The translations under genes were made by a program, and so were the position numbers. 64,000 nucleotides of DNA from Microbacterium sp. SORGH_AS_1204 (GTDB lineage Bacteria; Actinomycetota; Actinomycetes; Actinomycetales; Microbacteriaceae): contig NZ_JAUTBD010000001.1 in the NCBI RefSeq assembly GCF_030818935.1, positions 2,604,001 through 2,668,000 of the forward strand. Reading direction: 5' to 3'. Shown piece by piece: positions 44,343 through 52,811 of the stretch. The notes beneath the pieces were generated by a model that was given only the letters and a program-made list of their open reading frames with translations, was not told the DNA's origin and did no database searches. Within the stretch, counting starts at the first letter, position 1, and each line of letters opens with the position of its first letter.

Positions 44343-45794
44343 TCAGTCCTCGCCGGGGTCGTCGCGGTCGACGATGTGCATCGCGCGGGCGGCGTCGGTG
44401 ATGCTCGACGTGAGCGACGGGTACACCGCGAACACCCGCGCGACCTGGTCGACCGTGAGACGACGCTCCACGGCGATCGCGATCGGGTAGATGAGCTCCG
44501 ACGCCTTGGGGCCGACGATCACGCCGCCCATCACGGTGCCGCTGCCCTTGCGGGCGATGAGCTTGACGAAGCCGTCGGTGATGCCCTGCATCTTCGCGCG
44601 CGGGTTCGCCGACAGCGGGAGTTTGCGCACGACGCCGGCGATGCGGCCCTCGGTGACGTCCTGCTCGCTGAAACCGACCGTCGCGATCTCGGGCGCGGTG
44701 AAGATGTTCGCCGTGATGCGGCGCGTCTCGAGCGGGATGACGATGTCGCCGAGCGCATGGAAGATCGCCTGACGCCCCTGCATGGATGCCACCGAGGCCA
44801 GGGGGAAGAAGTTCGTGCAATCGCCGGCGGCGTAGATGTTGGGCACCGAGGTGCGCGCGACACGGTTGACGCGGATGTGACCGGATGCCGTCATCTGCAC
44901 ACCCGCCTGCTCGAGGCCGAGACCGGCGGTGTTGGGGATCGACCCCACGGCCATGAGGCAATGGCTGCCCTCGATGGTCTGGCCGTCGGCGAGGGTGACC
45001 ACGACACCGTCGCCGGTGTTGACGACGGACTCGGCGCGCGCCTTCGCCAGCAGGGTCATGCCGCCGCGCTGGAAGACGCGTTCCAGCACCGCGGCGGCAT
45101 CCTGATCCTCACCGGGGAGCACCTGGTCACGGCTCGAGACGAGAGTGACCTTCGCGCCGAGGTTCATGTAGGCCGAGGCGAACTCGGCGCCGGTGACGCC
45201 GGAGCCGACGACGATGAGGTGCGAGGGCACCGACTTCATGTTGTAGAGCTGCGTCCACGTGAGGATGCGCTCGCCGTCGGGCTTGGCGGAGGCCAGTTCG
45301 CGGGGCGAGGCGCCGACCGAGACGACGAGCGTCTCGGCCTCGACGCGGTCGAAATCGGTCCCGCCGGCCTCGGTCGACACCACGACCGCGCCGGAACCGT
45401 CGAGACGGCCGTGCCCGGAGATGATGCGCACCCCCGCCTCGAGCAGCGACGAACGCATGTCGTCGGACTGCTGCCGCGCGAGCGAGAGCAGGCGCTGGTT
45501 GACGGCGGCGAGGTTGATCGCCACCTCGGGGGTCAGCGGCTTGCCACGGTCGTCTTTGGCGAACAGTTGCACGCCCAGGCTGCTGGCGTTTCGGATCGCG
45601 ACGGCGGCATCGGCCGTGGCGATCAGGGTCTTGGAGGGCACGACGTCGGTGATGACGGCGGAGCCGCCGACACCCGCACGCTCGACGAGGGTGACGTCGG
45701 CACCGAGCTGCGCCGCGGAGAGGGCCGCTTCGTACCCACCGGGGCCGCCGCCGACGATCGCGACGGACTGCTTGCGCTCGAAGCTCTGCACCAT
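44343..45794 (-). CDS. lpdA: LpdA-like NAD(P)H dehydrogenase, pyridine nucleotide-disulfide fold without the redox disulfide
   Basis: A 483-residue FAD enzyme. The FAD loop is VAIVGGGPGGYEAAL, the NAD(P) loop VVGSGVTGAEFASAY, and YAAGDCTNFFPLA closes the flavin site. Where lipoamide dehydrogenases have C-x4-C, this protein reads GGSAVITDVVPSKTL with no cysteine, so it cannot reduce lipoamide. This matches the quinone-reducing LpdA type of mycobacteria (Rv3303c). I use ATG 45,794, seven bases after CAGAAT; ATG 45,803 would add three residues. It is divergent from the purine nucleoside phosphorylase gene, as in mycobacteria nearby. Confidence 0.9.
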   Translation of the reverse strand: MVQSFERKQSVAIVGGGPGGYEAALSAAQLGADVTLVERAGVGGSAVITDVVPSKTLIATADAAVAIRNASSLGVQLFAKDDRGKPLTPEVAINLAAVNQRLLSLARQQSDDMRSSLLEAGVRIISGHGRLDGSGAVVVSTEAGGTDFDRVEAETLVVSVGASPRELASAKPDGERILTWTQLYNMKSVPSHLIVVGSGVTGAEFASAYMNLGAKVTLVSSRDQVLPGEDQDAAAVLERVFQRGGMTLLAKARAESVVNTGDGVVVTLADGQTIEGSHCLMAVGSIPNTAGLGLEQAGVQMTASGHIRVNRVARTSVPNIYAAGDCTNFFPLASVASMQGRQAIFHALGDIVIPLETRRITANIFTAPEIATVGFSEQDVTEGRIAGVVRKLPLSANPRAKMQGITDGFVKLIARKGSGTVMGGVIVGPKASELIYPIAIAVERRLTVDQVARVFAVYPSLTSSITDAARAMHIVDRDDPGED

Positions 45795-45900
45795 GGCATC
45801 CATTCTGTCAGCGCTGCGGACCTCGACGTCCCGCCCGCCTCGCCGGTACGACACGCGCACCGGCCGGGCGCTGCGTCTGGCCCGCGAGCGCCGCGGTTTC

Positions 45901-45906
45901 TAGAGT
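45901..45906 (+). promoter_or_regulatory. -10 hexamer TAGAGT for purine nucleoside phosphorylase
   Basis: TAGAGT ends six bases before the ATG at 45,913. The bases between are all G, too close to the start for a ribosome site. Confidence 0.5.
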
Positions 45907-45912
45907 GGGGGG

Positions 45913-46746
45913 ATGTCCAACAGCACTTCACACCCGCTCGACGACCCGGCGGTCGACCCGTTCGAGGTCGCCCAGGCGGCGGCGGACGACATCGCCCGCC
46001 TCTCGGGCGTCGCGCACCACGACATCGCCGTGACCCTCGGGTCGGGCTGGGGCCGCGCCGCCGAACTCATCGGCGAGGAGACGGCGTCGTTCCCCGCCAC
46101 CGAGGTCACCGGCTTCTCGAAACCGGCCCTCGAGGGGCACGTGGGCACGCTCCGCAGCGTCCTCACCCCGGGCGGCAAGAACGTGCTCGTCATCGGCGCG
46201 CGCACGCACTACTACGAGGGCCACGGCGTGCGCCGGGTCGTGCACAGCGTGCGCACGGCGGCCGCCACGGGCGCGGCCACGATGATCCTCACGAACGGCG
46301 CCGGCGGCATCCGCGAGACGTGGAAGCCCGGTCAGCCCGTGCTCATCAGCGACCACATCAACCTCACCGCCGACTCCCCTCTCGAGGGCGCGACGTTCGT
46401 CGACCTCACCGACCTCTACTCGTCACGGCTGCGTGAGATCGCGCGCGGGATCGACCCGTCGCTCGACGAGGGCGTGTACTGCCAGTTTCGCGGCCCGCAC
46501 TACGAGACACCGGCCGAGGTGCAGATGGCGAAGACCATCGGCGGGCACATCGTCGGCATGTCCACGGCTCTCGAAGCGATCGCCGCGCGGCAGGCGGGCA
46601 TGGAGATCCTCGGCTTCTCGCTCATCACGAACCTGGCCGCCGGCATCCAGCAGACGCCGCTCAGCCACGCGGAGGTGCTCGAAGCCGGACGTGACGCCGA
46701 GCCCGTCATCTCGGCGCTGCTGGCCCGCGTGATCGGCGCGCTGTGA
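45913..46746 (+). CDS. Purine-nucleoside phosphorylase (trimeric, PNP class I)
   Basis: A 277-residue enzyme that cleaves purine nucleosides with phosphate to the base and ribose 1-phosphate. The blocks VTLGSGWG, GARTHYYEGHG, TNGAGGIRETW, CQFRGPHYETPAEVQ and VGMSTALEAIAARQ form the phosphate, purine and ribose sites of the trimeric class. It overlaps the following mutase gene by four bases; the mutase can convert ribose 1-phosphate to ribose 5-phosphate or handle other hexose phosphates, so the two make a salvage operon. The same pair (Rv3307, Rv3308) is adjacent in M. tuberculosis. Confidence 0.95.
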   Translation: MSNSTSHPLDDPAVDPFEVAQAAADDIARLSGVAHHDIAVTLGSGWGRAAELIGEETASFPATEVTGFSKPALEGHVGTLRSVLTPGGKNVLVIGARTHYYEGHGVRRVVHSVRTAAATGAATMILTNGAGGIRETWKPGQPVLISDHINLTADSPLEGATFVDLTDLYSSRLREIARGIDPSLDEGVYCQFRGPHYETPAEVQMAKTIGGHIVGMSTALEAIAARQAGMEILGFSLITNLAAGIQQTPLSHAEVLEAGRDAEPVISALLARVIGAL

Positions 46747-48539
46747 GCGGCTACGTCGACGCCGCCCGCGCCTGGCTCGCCCAGGACCCGGATGCCGTCA
46801 CCCGCGACGAACTCACGGCCCTGCTGACGCGTGTGGAGGAGGGGGATGCCACGGCGGCGGACGACCTCGCCGATCGCTTCTCCACCCGCCTGGCGTTCGG
46901 CACGGCGGGGCTGCGCGGAGCACTCGGGGCCGGCCCCAACCGCATGAACCGCGTGCTCGTCGCCCAGGCCGCGGCAGGTTTCGCCGCCTACCTGCTCGAG
47001 CGTTCCGCCGGGGGGACGCCGACCGTCGTGGTCGGCTACGACGGCAGGCGCAACTCCGACGTGTTCGCGCGCGACTCGGTCGAGATCTTCGCGGGAGCGG
47101 GGCTGAACGCCGTCCTTCTCCCCCGGACTCTCCCGACACCCGTGCTCGCCTTCGCCGTGCGCCACCTCGGCGCCGACGCCGGCGTCATGGTCACCGCGAG
47201 CCACAACCCGCCCGACGACAACGGCTACAAGGTCTACCTCGGCGGTGCCGACGACGGGGCGCAGATCGTCTCGCCCGCCGACGCCGAGATCGCCGCGCAC
47301 ATCCAGCGGGTCGCCGACGCCGGCGACGTCACGGTGCTGCCCCGCTCGGTGGGCTACGCCAATGCGGCCGAATCGCTGGTGCAGGCCTACGTCGCCGCCA
47401 CCGCGGCCGTCGCCCCCGCACCCGCGGGCGCCGAGGGCCTGCGCTGGGTCTACACCGCGATGCACGGCGTCGGGTGGGAGACCGTCTCGCGAGTGCTCGC
47501 CGAGGCCGGATACCCGGCGCCGATCCTCGTCGAGGCGCAGATCGAACCCGACGGGCGCTTCCCCACCGTCGCCTTCCCGAACCCCGAAGAGCCGGGCGCG
47601 ATGGACCTGGCGTTCGAGACCGCGCGGGCGTCCGACGCCGAGCTCGTCATCGCCAACGACCCGGATGCCGATCGCCTGGCGGTCGCCCTCCCCGACGCCG
47701 ACGCCGAGGGCGGCTGGCGACGGCTCACCGGCAACGAGATCGGGCTGCTGCTCGGTTGGCGGGCGGCGCGGGCGGTGGCGGCGGCGCGCGATGCCGCGGC
47801 CAGCGGTGGAACGGCGGGCGCGGATGCCACGGCCGGCGGTGGCACGGCGGGCGCGGATGCCACGGCAGGCGGTGTCACGGCGGACGCGGATGCCGCGGCG
47901 GGCGCCGGCGTTGGGGCCCCGGCATCCCTCGCCTGCTCCCTCGTCTCGTCGCCCGGGCTCCAGGCGGTCGCCGAGCACTACGGGCTCGACTTCCACGCGA
48001 CGCTCACCGGGTTCAAGTGGATCTCACGGGCACCGGGCATCGTGTTCGGCTTCGAGGAAGCGCTCGGCTACCTCGTCAACCCGCGCACCGTCCGCGACAA
48101 GGACGGGATCTCCGCTGCCGTGGCGATGCTGGAGATGGTCGCCGAGGCCCGCGGCCAGGGGCGCACCGTCACCGACCTGTTGCAGGAGTTCCGCGACACC
48201 TTCGGCGCGTTCGCGAGCGACCAGATCTCCATCCGGGTCAGCGACGTGAGCGAGATCGCCGGGATGATGGCATCCCTGCGCGCGAACCCGGCGGCGGCGG
48301 TCGGCGGGGTCGCGGTCGCACGCATCGACGATCTGCTCACCGGTGTCGACAGCCTGCCCCCGGGCGACGTGCTGCGGCTGTGGCTCGACGACGGGTCGCG
48401 TCTCATCGTGCGTCCGAGCGGAACCGAGCCGAAACTGAAGCTGTACCTCGACGTGCGCGGGGCGTCGGCCGAGAAGGCGCATCGCCGTCTCGAGGCCTTG
48501 CGCGCCGGCGCGGAGGAGCTGCTCGCGGCGGCGCGCTGA
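46743..48539 (+). CDS. Phosphoglucomutase/phosphomannomutase family phosphosugar mutase with a repeat insert
   Basis: A 598-residue enzyme of the PGM2/PmmB group. FGTAGLRGALGAG starts domain 1, the phosphoserine loop is VTASHNPPDDNGYK, the metal loop is NDPDADRLAV, the sugar loop GFEEALGY, and the phosphate loop RPSGTEPKLK. Between the metal loop and the sugar loop there is an insert at residues 353 to 385, three copies of an 11-residue Ala/Gly/Thr/Asp unit, which other members lack. The rest looks intact, so the insert is probably a tolerated surface loop. Start GTG overlaps the PNP stop. Confidence 0.93.
   Translation: MSGYVDAARAWLAQDPDAVTRDELTALLTRVEEGDATAADDLADRFSTRLAFGTAGLRGALGAGPNRMNRVLVAQAAAGFAAYLLERSAGGTPTVVVGYDGRRNSDVFARDSVEIFAGAGLNAVLLPRTLPTPVLAFAVRHLGADAGVMVTASHNPPDDNGYKVYLGGADDGAQIVSPADAEIAAHIQRVADAGDVTVLPRSVGYANAAESLVQAYVAATAAVAPAPAGAEGLRWVYTAMHGVGWETVSRVLAEAGYPAPILVEAQIEPDGRFPTVAFPNPEEPGAMDLAFETARASDAELVIANDPDADRLAVALPDADAEGGWRRLTGNEIGLLLGWRAARAVAAARDAAASGGTAGADATAGGGTAGADATAGGVTADADAAAGAGVGAPASLACSLVSSPGLQAVAEHYGLDFHATLTGFKWISRAPGIVFGFEEALGYLVNPRTVRDKDGISAAVAMLEMVAEARGQGRTVTDLLQEFRDTFGAFASDQISIRVSDVSEIAGMMASLRANPAAAVGGVAVARIDDLLTGVDSLPPGDVLRLWLDDGSRLIVRPSGTEPKLKLYLDVRGASAEKAHRRLEALRAGAEELLAAAR
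47799..47897 (+). repeat. Three 33-bp direct repeats inside the mutase gene
   Basis: Three units, two nearly identical and one diverged, each encode A-G-G-G-T-A-G-A-D-A-T or a close form. The unit length keeps the frame. It is a likely site of length variation between strains. Confidence 0.85.
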
Positions 48540-48594
48540 CGCGAGCCGGGCCGGACGCGTCAGCGACCCTCGGGGTGGTGTCGCGGCCCGGCCC

Positions 48595-48625
48595 GCTCGA
48601 CCGCGGTCTGCGCCGCGGGTCGAGC
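48595..48625. terminator. Hairpin between convergent mutase and LuxR genes
   Basis: GCTCGACCGCGG and CCGCGGGTCGAGC pair with one bulged base around a six-base loop. It lies between two converging stop codons (48,539 and 48,629) and may end both transcripts. Confidence 0.7.
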
Positions 48626-48628
48626 GCG

Positions 48629-51061
48629 TCAACGGCGCGCGAGCGGGCGAGCGCCCTCGACGAGGTGCGCGAACCGCTCGTGGCGGCTCATGCCGAGACG
48701 CGTACGGGCGTGGTGCAGGTGCGACTCGACCGTGCGCACCGACAGGCCGAGGCGCCTGGCGATCTGCGCGTTGGACGCGCCCGATACGGCGAGATCCACC
48801 ACCTCCCGCTCGCGCGAGGTCAGCTGCTCGACCGCGCGCGGCATGTCGACGCGAGCCGTCGTCGGGATCTCGGCGAGGAAGACGTCCAACGGCGCCAGGT
48901 CGAACCGCGCGGCCAGCACCTCGGCCCGCGCGCGCACCTGCGGCAACGCGACCCCCGCCGCCACCAGCACGCGCAGGAGCGCCGGCAGAAGCATCGGCAT
49001 GCGGCGTTCGGCCTCGCCGATCGCCCGGTCCGCGCGAGCGGCGGCGGCCTCGAAGCGTCCACTGGCGATCTCGAACCGCGCACGCACCGTTTCGCGCAAC
49101 ACCCCGAAAGAGCCGCGCGCTCCGTCCGCCGCGGTCAGGTCGATACGGTTCAACGCCTCGGCGGCGTGAACGAGATCGGCACGGGCGATGAAGGCGATCG
49201 CCCGCACCGCGTCGTACCAGACGCGCAACGACTCGGGGGGCGCGATGCGCGGTGTCTGCAGGCTGGTGAAGGCGACATCGGGTCGCCTCCGTTGCAGCTG
49301 GATCGAGGCGTCGAGCAGCGCGAGCACCGCGACCTCGTCCTGGCGATCCCCCCAACGCGCCGACAGCAGGCGCCGCCGGGTCGCACTCTCGACGACCTCG
49401 AGGTCGTCGCCGACCATGACCATCGTGTACGCGTGCAACAGGAACAGGGTGAGATCGCTCTCCACGTCCCATCCGTGCGTCTGCTGACGCTCGCGCAACA
49501 GCGCACGAGCGCGGGCCGCATCGCCGCGAGACGCCGCCAGCGCCGCGCGCAGAGCGTCGCTCATCGCCGAGGAGTCGGGGCGGGTCGCCTCGGTGGGCGC
49601 CGTCAGGACGCGCCCCGAGAACGACGCACCGTTGGGCAGCGACAGCATGGCCGCGGCGTGCGCGACGCGGATGCGCCACTGCTGGTCGTCCGGCGCCCAG
49701 CGCACGAGATCGCGGATGCGACGGCGTGCGACACCGGCTCCGGCGTGAGTGGCGCACACGGTTCGCACGAAGACGTGCAGAGCGAGCTCCCGCTCGGCGG
49801 CGGTGACCGGAAGAGGCAGCCAGTCGAGCAAGCGCTCCGCCTCGGCGTACTCCTCGAGGGCGATACGCGCGAGCACCAACGCCGCCGACGCGCGCAGGTC
49901 GGGACCGTCATCGAGCACCCGCGAGATCACCGCCAGCGCGTCGCGCGGGGTCCCCGATCGCGCCAGCGACAGCGCGGCACGCGGCAACAGCGCCGTCAGG
50001 GGCTCGACCAGCGGCCCGCCGGCATCGAGGGTGCCCGCGAAACGCGCACAGAACACCTCCTCCAGGGGAGTGAGCGCGACGCCCTGCCGGCTCAGTGCGA
50101 GCAGGCGGTGGGCGATACCACGGCGTTCCTCGAGGTGCTCGCCGCTCGGCGCCGACTCCCGGATGACCCGTGCGATCAACGGACTCACCGCCGCTGCGCC
50201 CACCTCGACCGAGGCGACGACGAGGTTGCCGTCGTGAAGACGGGCGAGCACGTCCGACGGCACCACCGACGCGACGTGACTGAGCGGGATCGCACCGAGC
50301 TCGAACACCGCGCCCAACAGGCGTCGCTCGCGGGCGTCGAACGGCGCCAGCAGACGAGAGAGGGAATCGACGAGCGCACCGGGCAGAGCGTCGGCGAACG
50401 GCTCGATCGGGCACACCGCGTGCATCCGACCGCGATCGGCCGCGACGTCGACGAGTTCGGCGATGAGGGCGGGACTGCCGCCGCTGAGGTGGTGGAGGGC
50501 CATCATCCAGGCGGCGTCGGCGGGTCCCACCCCGTGCCGGCTCGCCCGCCGGTCATTCGCCAGCGCCGTCGTCTCGGCGAGGGCCAGCGGGGCGACGGCG
50601 ACGGTGAGTCGGTCGGCGTCCTCGACCAGAGGTCGCAGCAGGTCCCAGCGCTGCGGTGACCGTCGCGCGACCTCGTGCCGCGGGGCGAGTGCGGCGATGA
50701 AGACGGCGTCCGCATCGCCGAGCGCCTCCACGAGAGGACGCGCCACGGCATCCGGCAGCAGATCGATGTCGTCGACGACGATGACCCCGCCGCGGCCGAC
50801 GGCGTCGGCGATCAGACCCTCGACGTCGTCGACGCCGGCCAGGAGCCGGTGCTCCGAGGCACCCGAACGCGCGCTGACGGCACCGGCGCGCGACTCGATG
50901 ACGAACGACGGTCGCGGCTGGGCGCGGACGATCGCTGTCATCAGATGCGTCCGGCCACTGCGGGCCGGCCCCGTCACCAGCACGCTCCGCCTCTCGCGCA
51001 ACGCCTCCGCCGCGATCAGCGTCTCGCGCCCTCGCCCCACCAGTGGTCGACCTGCACCCAT
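48629..51061 (-). CDS. Large ATP-binding LuxR-family regulator (LAL type)
   Basis: An 810-residue regulator. An AAA-like NTPase domain begins with Walker A VTGPARSGRTHLM (about 29 to 41) and Walker B VIVVDDIDLLPD; a long helical, TPR-like middle (about 330 to 735) follows, and the C-terminal LuxR HTH reads LTSREREVVDLAVSG and NAQIARRLGLSVRTVESHLHHA. LAL proteins are usually pathway-specific activators. It is transcribed away from the surface-protein cassette that starts at 51,322, with 260 bases between, so it is the natural candidate to control that cassette. ATG 51,061 has GGGAG seven bases upstream. Confidence 0.9.
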   Translation of the reverse strand: MGAGRPLVGRGRETLIAAEALRERRSVLVTGPARSGRTHLMTAIVRAQPRPSFVIESRAGAVSARSGASEHRLLAGVDDVEGLIADAVGRGGVIVVDDIDLLPDAVARPLVEALGDADAVFIAALAPRHEVARRSPQRWDLLRPLVEDADRLTVAVAPLALAETTALANDRRASRHGVGPADAAWMMALHHLSGGSPALIAELVDVAADRGRMHAVCPIEPFADALPGALVDSLSRLLAPFDARERRLLGAVFELGAIPLSHVASVVPSDVLARLHDGNLVVASVEVGAAAVSPLIARVIRESAPSGEHLEERRGIAHRLLALSRQGVALTPLEEVFCARFAGTLDAGGPLVEPLTALLPRAALSLARSGTPRDALAVISRVLDDGPDLRASAALVLARIALEEYAEAERLLDWLPLPVTAAERELALHVFVRTVCATHAGAGVARRRIRDLVRWAPDDQQWRIRVAHAAAMLSLPNGASFSGRVLTAPTEATRPDSSAMSDALRAALAASRGDAARARALLRERQQTHGWDVESDLTLFLLHAYTMVMVGDDLEVVESATRRRLLSARWGDRQDEVAVLALLDASIQLQRRRPDVAFTSLQTPRIAPPESLRVWYDAVRAIAFIARADLVHAAEALNRIDLTAADGARGSFGVLRETVRARFEIASGRFEAAAARADRAIGEAERRMPMLLPALLRVLVAAGVALPQVRARAEVLAARFDLAPLDVFLAEIPTTARVDMPRAVEQLTSREREVVDLAVSGASNAQIARRLGLSVRTVESHLHHARTRLGMSRHERFAHLVEGARPLARR

Positions 51062-51156
51062 GCGTGACTCCCGTTACTCCGCGCGTCCACGCACGCGCGC
51101 CCCAGTACGTTCCTACACCGGATCACGTCGTTCCTCCGAGGTTTGGACGCTGAATC

Positions 51157-51205
51157 AGTAGTTCACGCAGGGCACCGAGACTCCGGGCACCTCCCTAAGT
51201 AGTTC
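51157..51205. promoter_or_regulatory. Direct repeats AGTAGTTC in the LuxR/cassette control region
   Basis: AGTAGTTC occurs at 51,157 to 51,164 and 51,198 to 51,205, 41 bases (about four helical turns) apart on the same face. The second sits in CCCTAAGTAGTTC. They are candidates for binding of the LuxR-type regulator. Confidence 0.4.
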
Positions 51206-51321
51206 GGTTCCGTACGGGGCACGGATGCCCGCACCCGATCCCCCGCCTAGCTTCGCCTTGCACCGCACCGCCGGCCCGAGGTGGGTCCGATGGTGCTCCG
51301 CCGTCCAGGAAGCAGGCATCC

Positions 51322-52610
51322 ATGACCATTCGTCCACACACCTCCGCCCGTACGTGGCGGACCGTGCGCGCCGTCGGGGCCACCGCCACCGTCGCCGCAC
51401 TCCTCGTCCCCGCGACGGCTGCCCAGGCCGCGCCGCCGACGTCGTGTCGCAGGGCACGGGCCGTCTCGTGCAGACGTCGCTGCTCGGCACCGACGTGCTC
51501 GACAGCCTCGTCGCCCTCCGCGGTGCCGAGGCCGTGAACACCGACGCCTCGGGCGACGTCATCGTCGACCGGCCCCTCGACGCCGACGCCGTGAGCGGCC
51601 TCGTCACCGTGCAAGCCGGCTCCACCGACCTGTTCGGCGCCAACGGCGTCATCCAGCTGGGTGCCGTGGGCCAGTACGCCCGCGCCAACGACGACGGCAG
51701 CTCGTCGGCGTTCTCCGGCGCGGTGTCGGCTGCGCCCAGCCTCATCGGCGTGGGCACTGTCACGCCCTCGGACGTGGGCGACCCCACCGCCGACGACACC
51801 GCCACCATCACGGTGGGCAGCTCCGACGCGCTCGCCGGACTGCGGGTCGACATCGGAACGCTCGCGGCATCCGCCGTCAACACCGCCGACGGCGCGCAGA
51901 GCGGCGACTACGTCCTCGCCGACGTGGGCGTCGTGGTCGACGGCACGCTCGTCTCCGGAGTGCTGAACACGCTCAACCCCGCCCTGAACACGCTTCTGGC
52001 CGCCGCCGCCGTCGCGGGCCTCGACCTGGACAACCCGTTCGCCTCGGGCACCGTCACCCTGACCGAGGACGACCTGCTCGCCGCGGCCGGCGTCGCCGAC
52101 CTCAACGACCTCGCGCCCGGCACCGACCTGCTCTCGTACGTGCCCGCCGCGGTCGTCGCCGAGATCACCTCGCAGACGAACGACATCCTCGACGCCGTCC
52201 AGGCGCGCGTGGACGAGCTGGGCCTGCTCGGCGCCGTCCTGAACGCGGCCTTGGGCACGGCGCGCGGCGTCATCGAGCCCGTCCTCGACGGCCTCGGCGA
52301 CAGCCTGCAGGGGCCGCTCGGCGAAGCGATCACCGCGCTGGCGCAGCTGCAGGTCAACGTGCAGTCGACCGTCGACGGCACCTTCACCCAGACCGCCCTT
52401 CGCGTGGGCCTCGGCACCGCGGGCGCGATTGCCACGGTCGACCTCGCCACCGCCTCGGTCGGCCCCAACGCCGGCCAGCTCGCCGTGCCCGTCGCCGGGC
52501 CCGAGTCGCTCGCCATCGCCGGCGGCGGCTTCGGTCTCGCCGCCGTACTGCTCGCCGCGGTGATGCTGCGTCGTCGCAGCCAGCGCGCGGTCGCACCGGC
52601 TCAGGGCTGA
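51322..52610 (+). pseudogene. Exported surface protein with C-terminal anchor (choice-of-anchor G type), frameshifted in the signal peptide region
   Basis: ATG 51,322 opens a clear signal peptide (basic start, ATVAALLVPATAAQAAP), but after AQAAP the frame goes to PTSCRRARAV nonsense. The mature protein, from ADVVSQGTGRLVQTSLLGT to the stop at 52,610, is in another frame, offset by one base missing at about 51,433. The mature part, about 390 residues, is rich in Ala, Asp, Thr and Val, with LFGANGVIQLGAVGQYARA, like the choice-of-anchor G family. The tail has GPESLAIAGGGF, a membrane segment (GLAAVLLAAVML) and RRRSQR, the pattern of exosortase substrates. Mutation or sequencing error. Confidence 0.8.
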
Positions 52611-52613
52611 CCC

Positions 52614-52811
52614 GTGTACCGCAACGGTGCGATGGGCGGCGGCGCCGTCGGCATGATCGCGGTCACCGGCTACGCGGCCCCGACGGCGACCCTCGCCGTC
52701 GTCGGGGTCGGCGCCGCCCTGATCGGCGGTCTGCTGGCATGGCGCTCGCGGCGCCATCGGTCTCAGGATGCCGTCGACCCGGCGTCCGGAGAGGACGCGA
52801 CCCGATCGTGA
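52614..52811 (+). CDS. Small membrane protein with sorting-signal-like tail
   Basis: A 65-residue protein from GTG at 52,614. It has one hydrophobic segment (about 26 to 45, GYAAPTATLAVVGVGAALIGG) then a cluster of arginines (WRSRRHRSQ) and an acidic tail. It resembles the C-terminal tail of the surface protein just upstream, with the order proline-bearing turn, membrane segment and basic stretch. It could be a small substrate or helper of the exosortase-like protein. It overlaps the next transferase by four bases (GTGA). No family recognised. Confidence 0.65.
   Translation: MYRNGAMGGGAVGMIAVTGYAAPTATLAVVGVGAALIGGLLAWRSRRHRSQDAVDPASGEDATRS

Noticed and set aside
52739..52807. Earlier ATG for the processive GT2
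   Set aside because: It would overlap the small membrane protein by over 70 bases; the GTG at 52,808 starts the first helix and gives the four-base overlap seen throughout the cassette.
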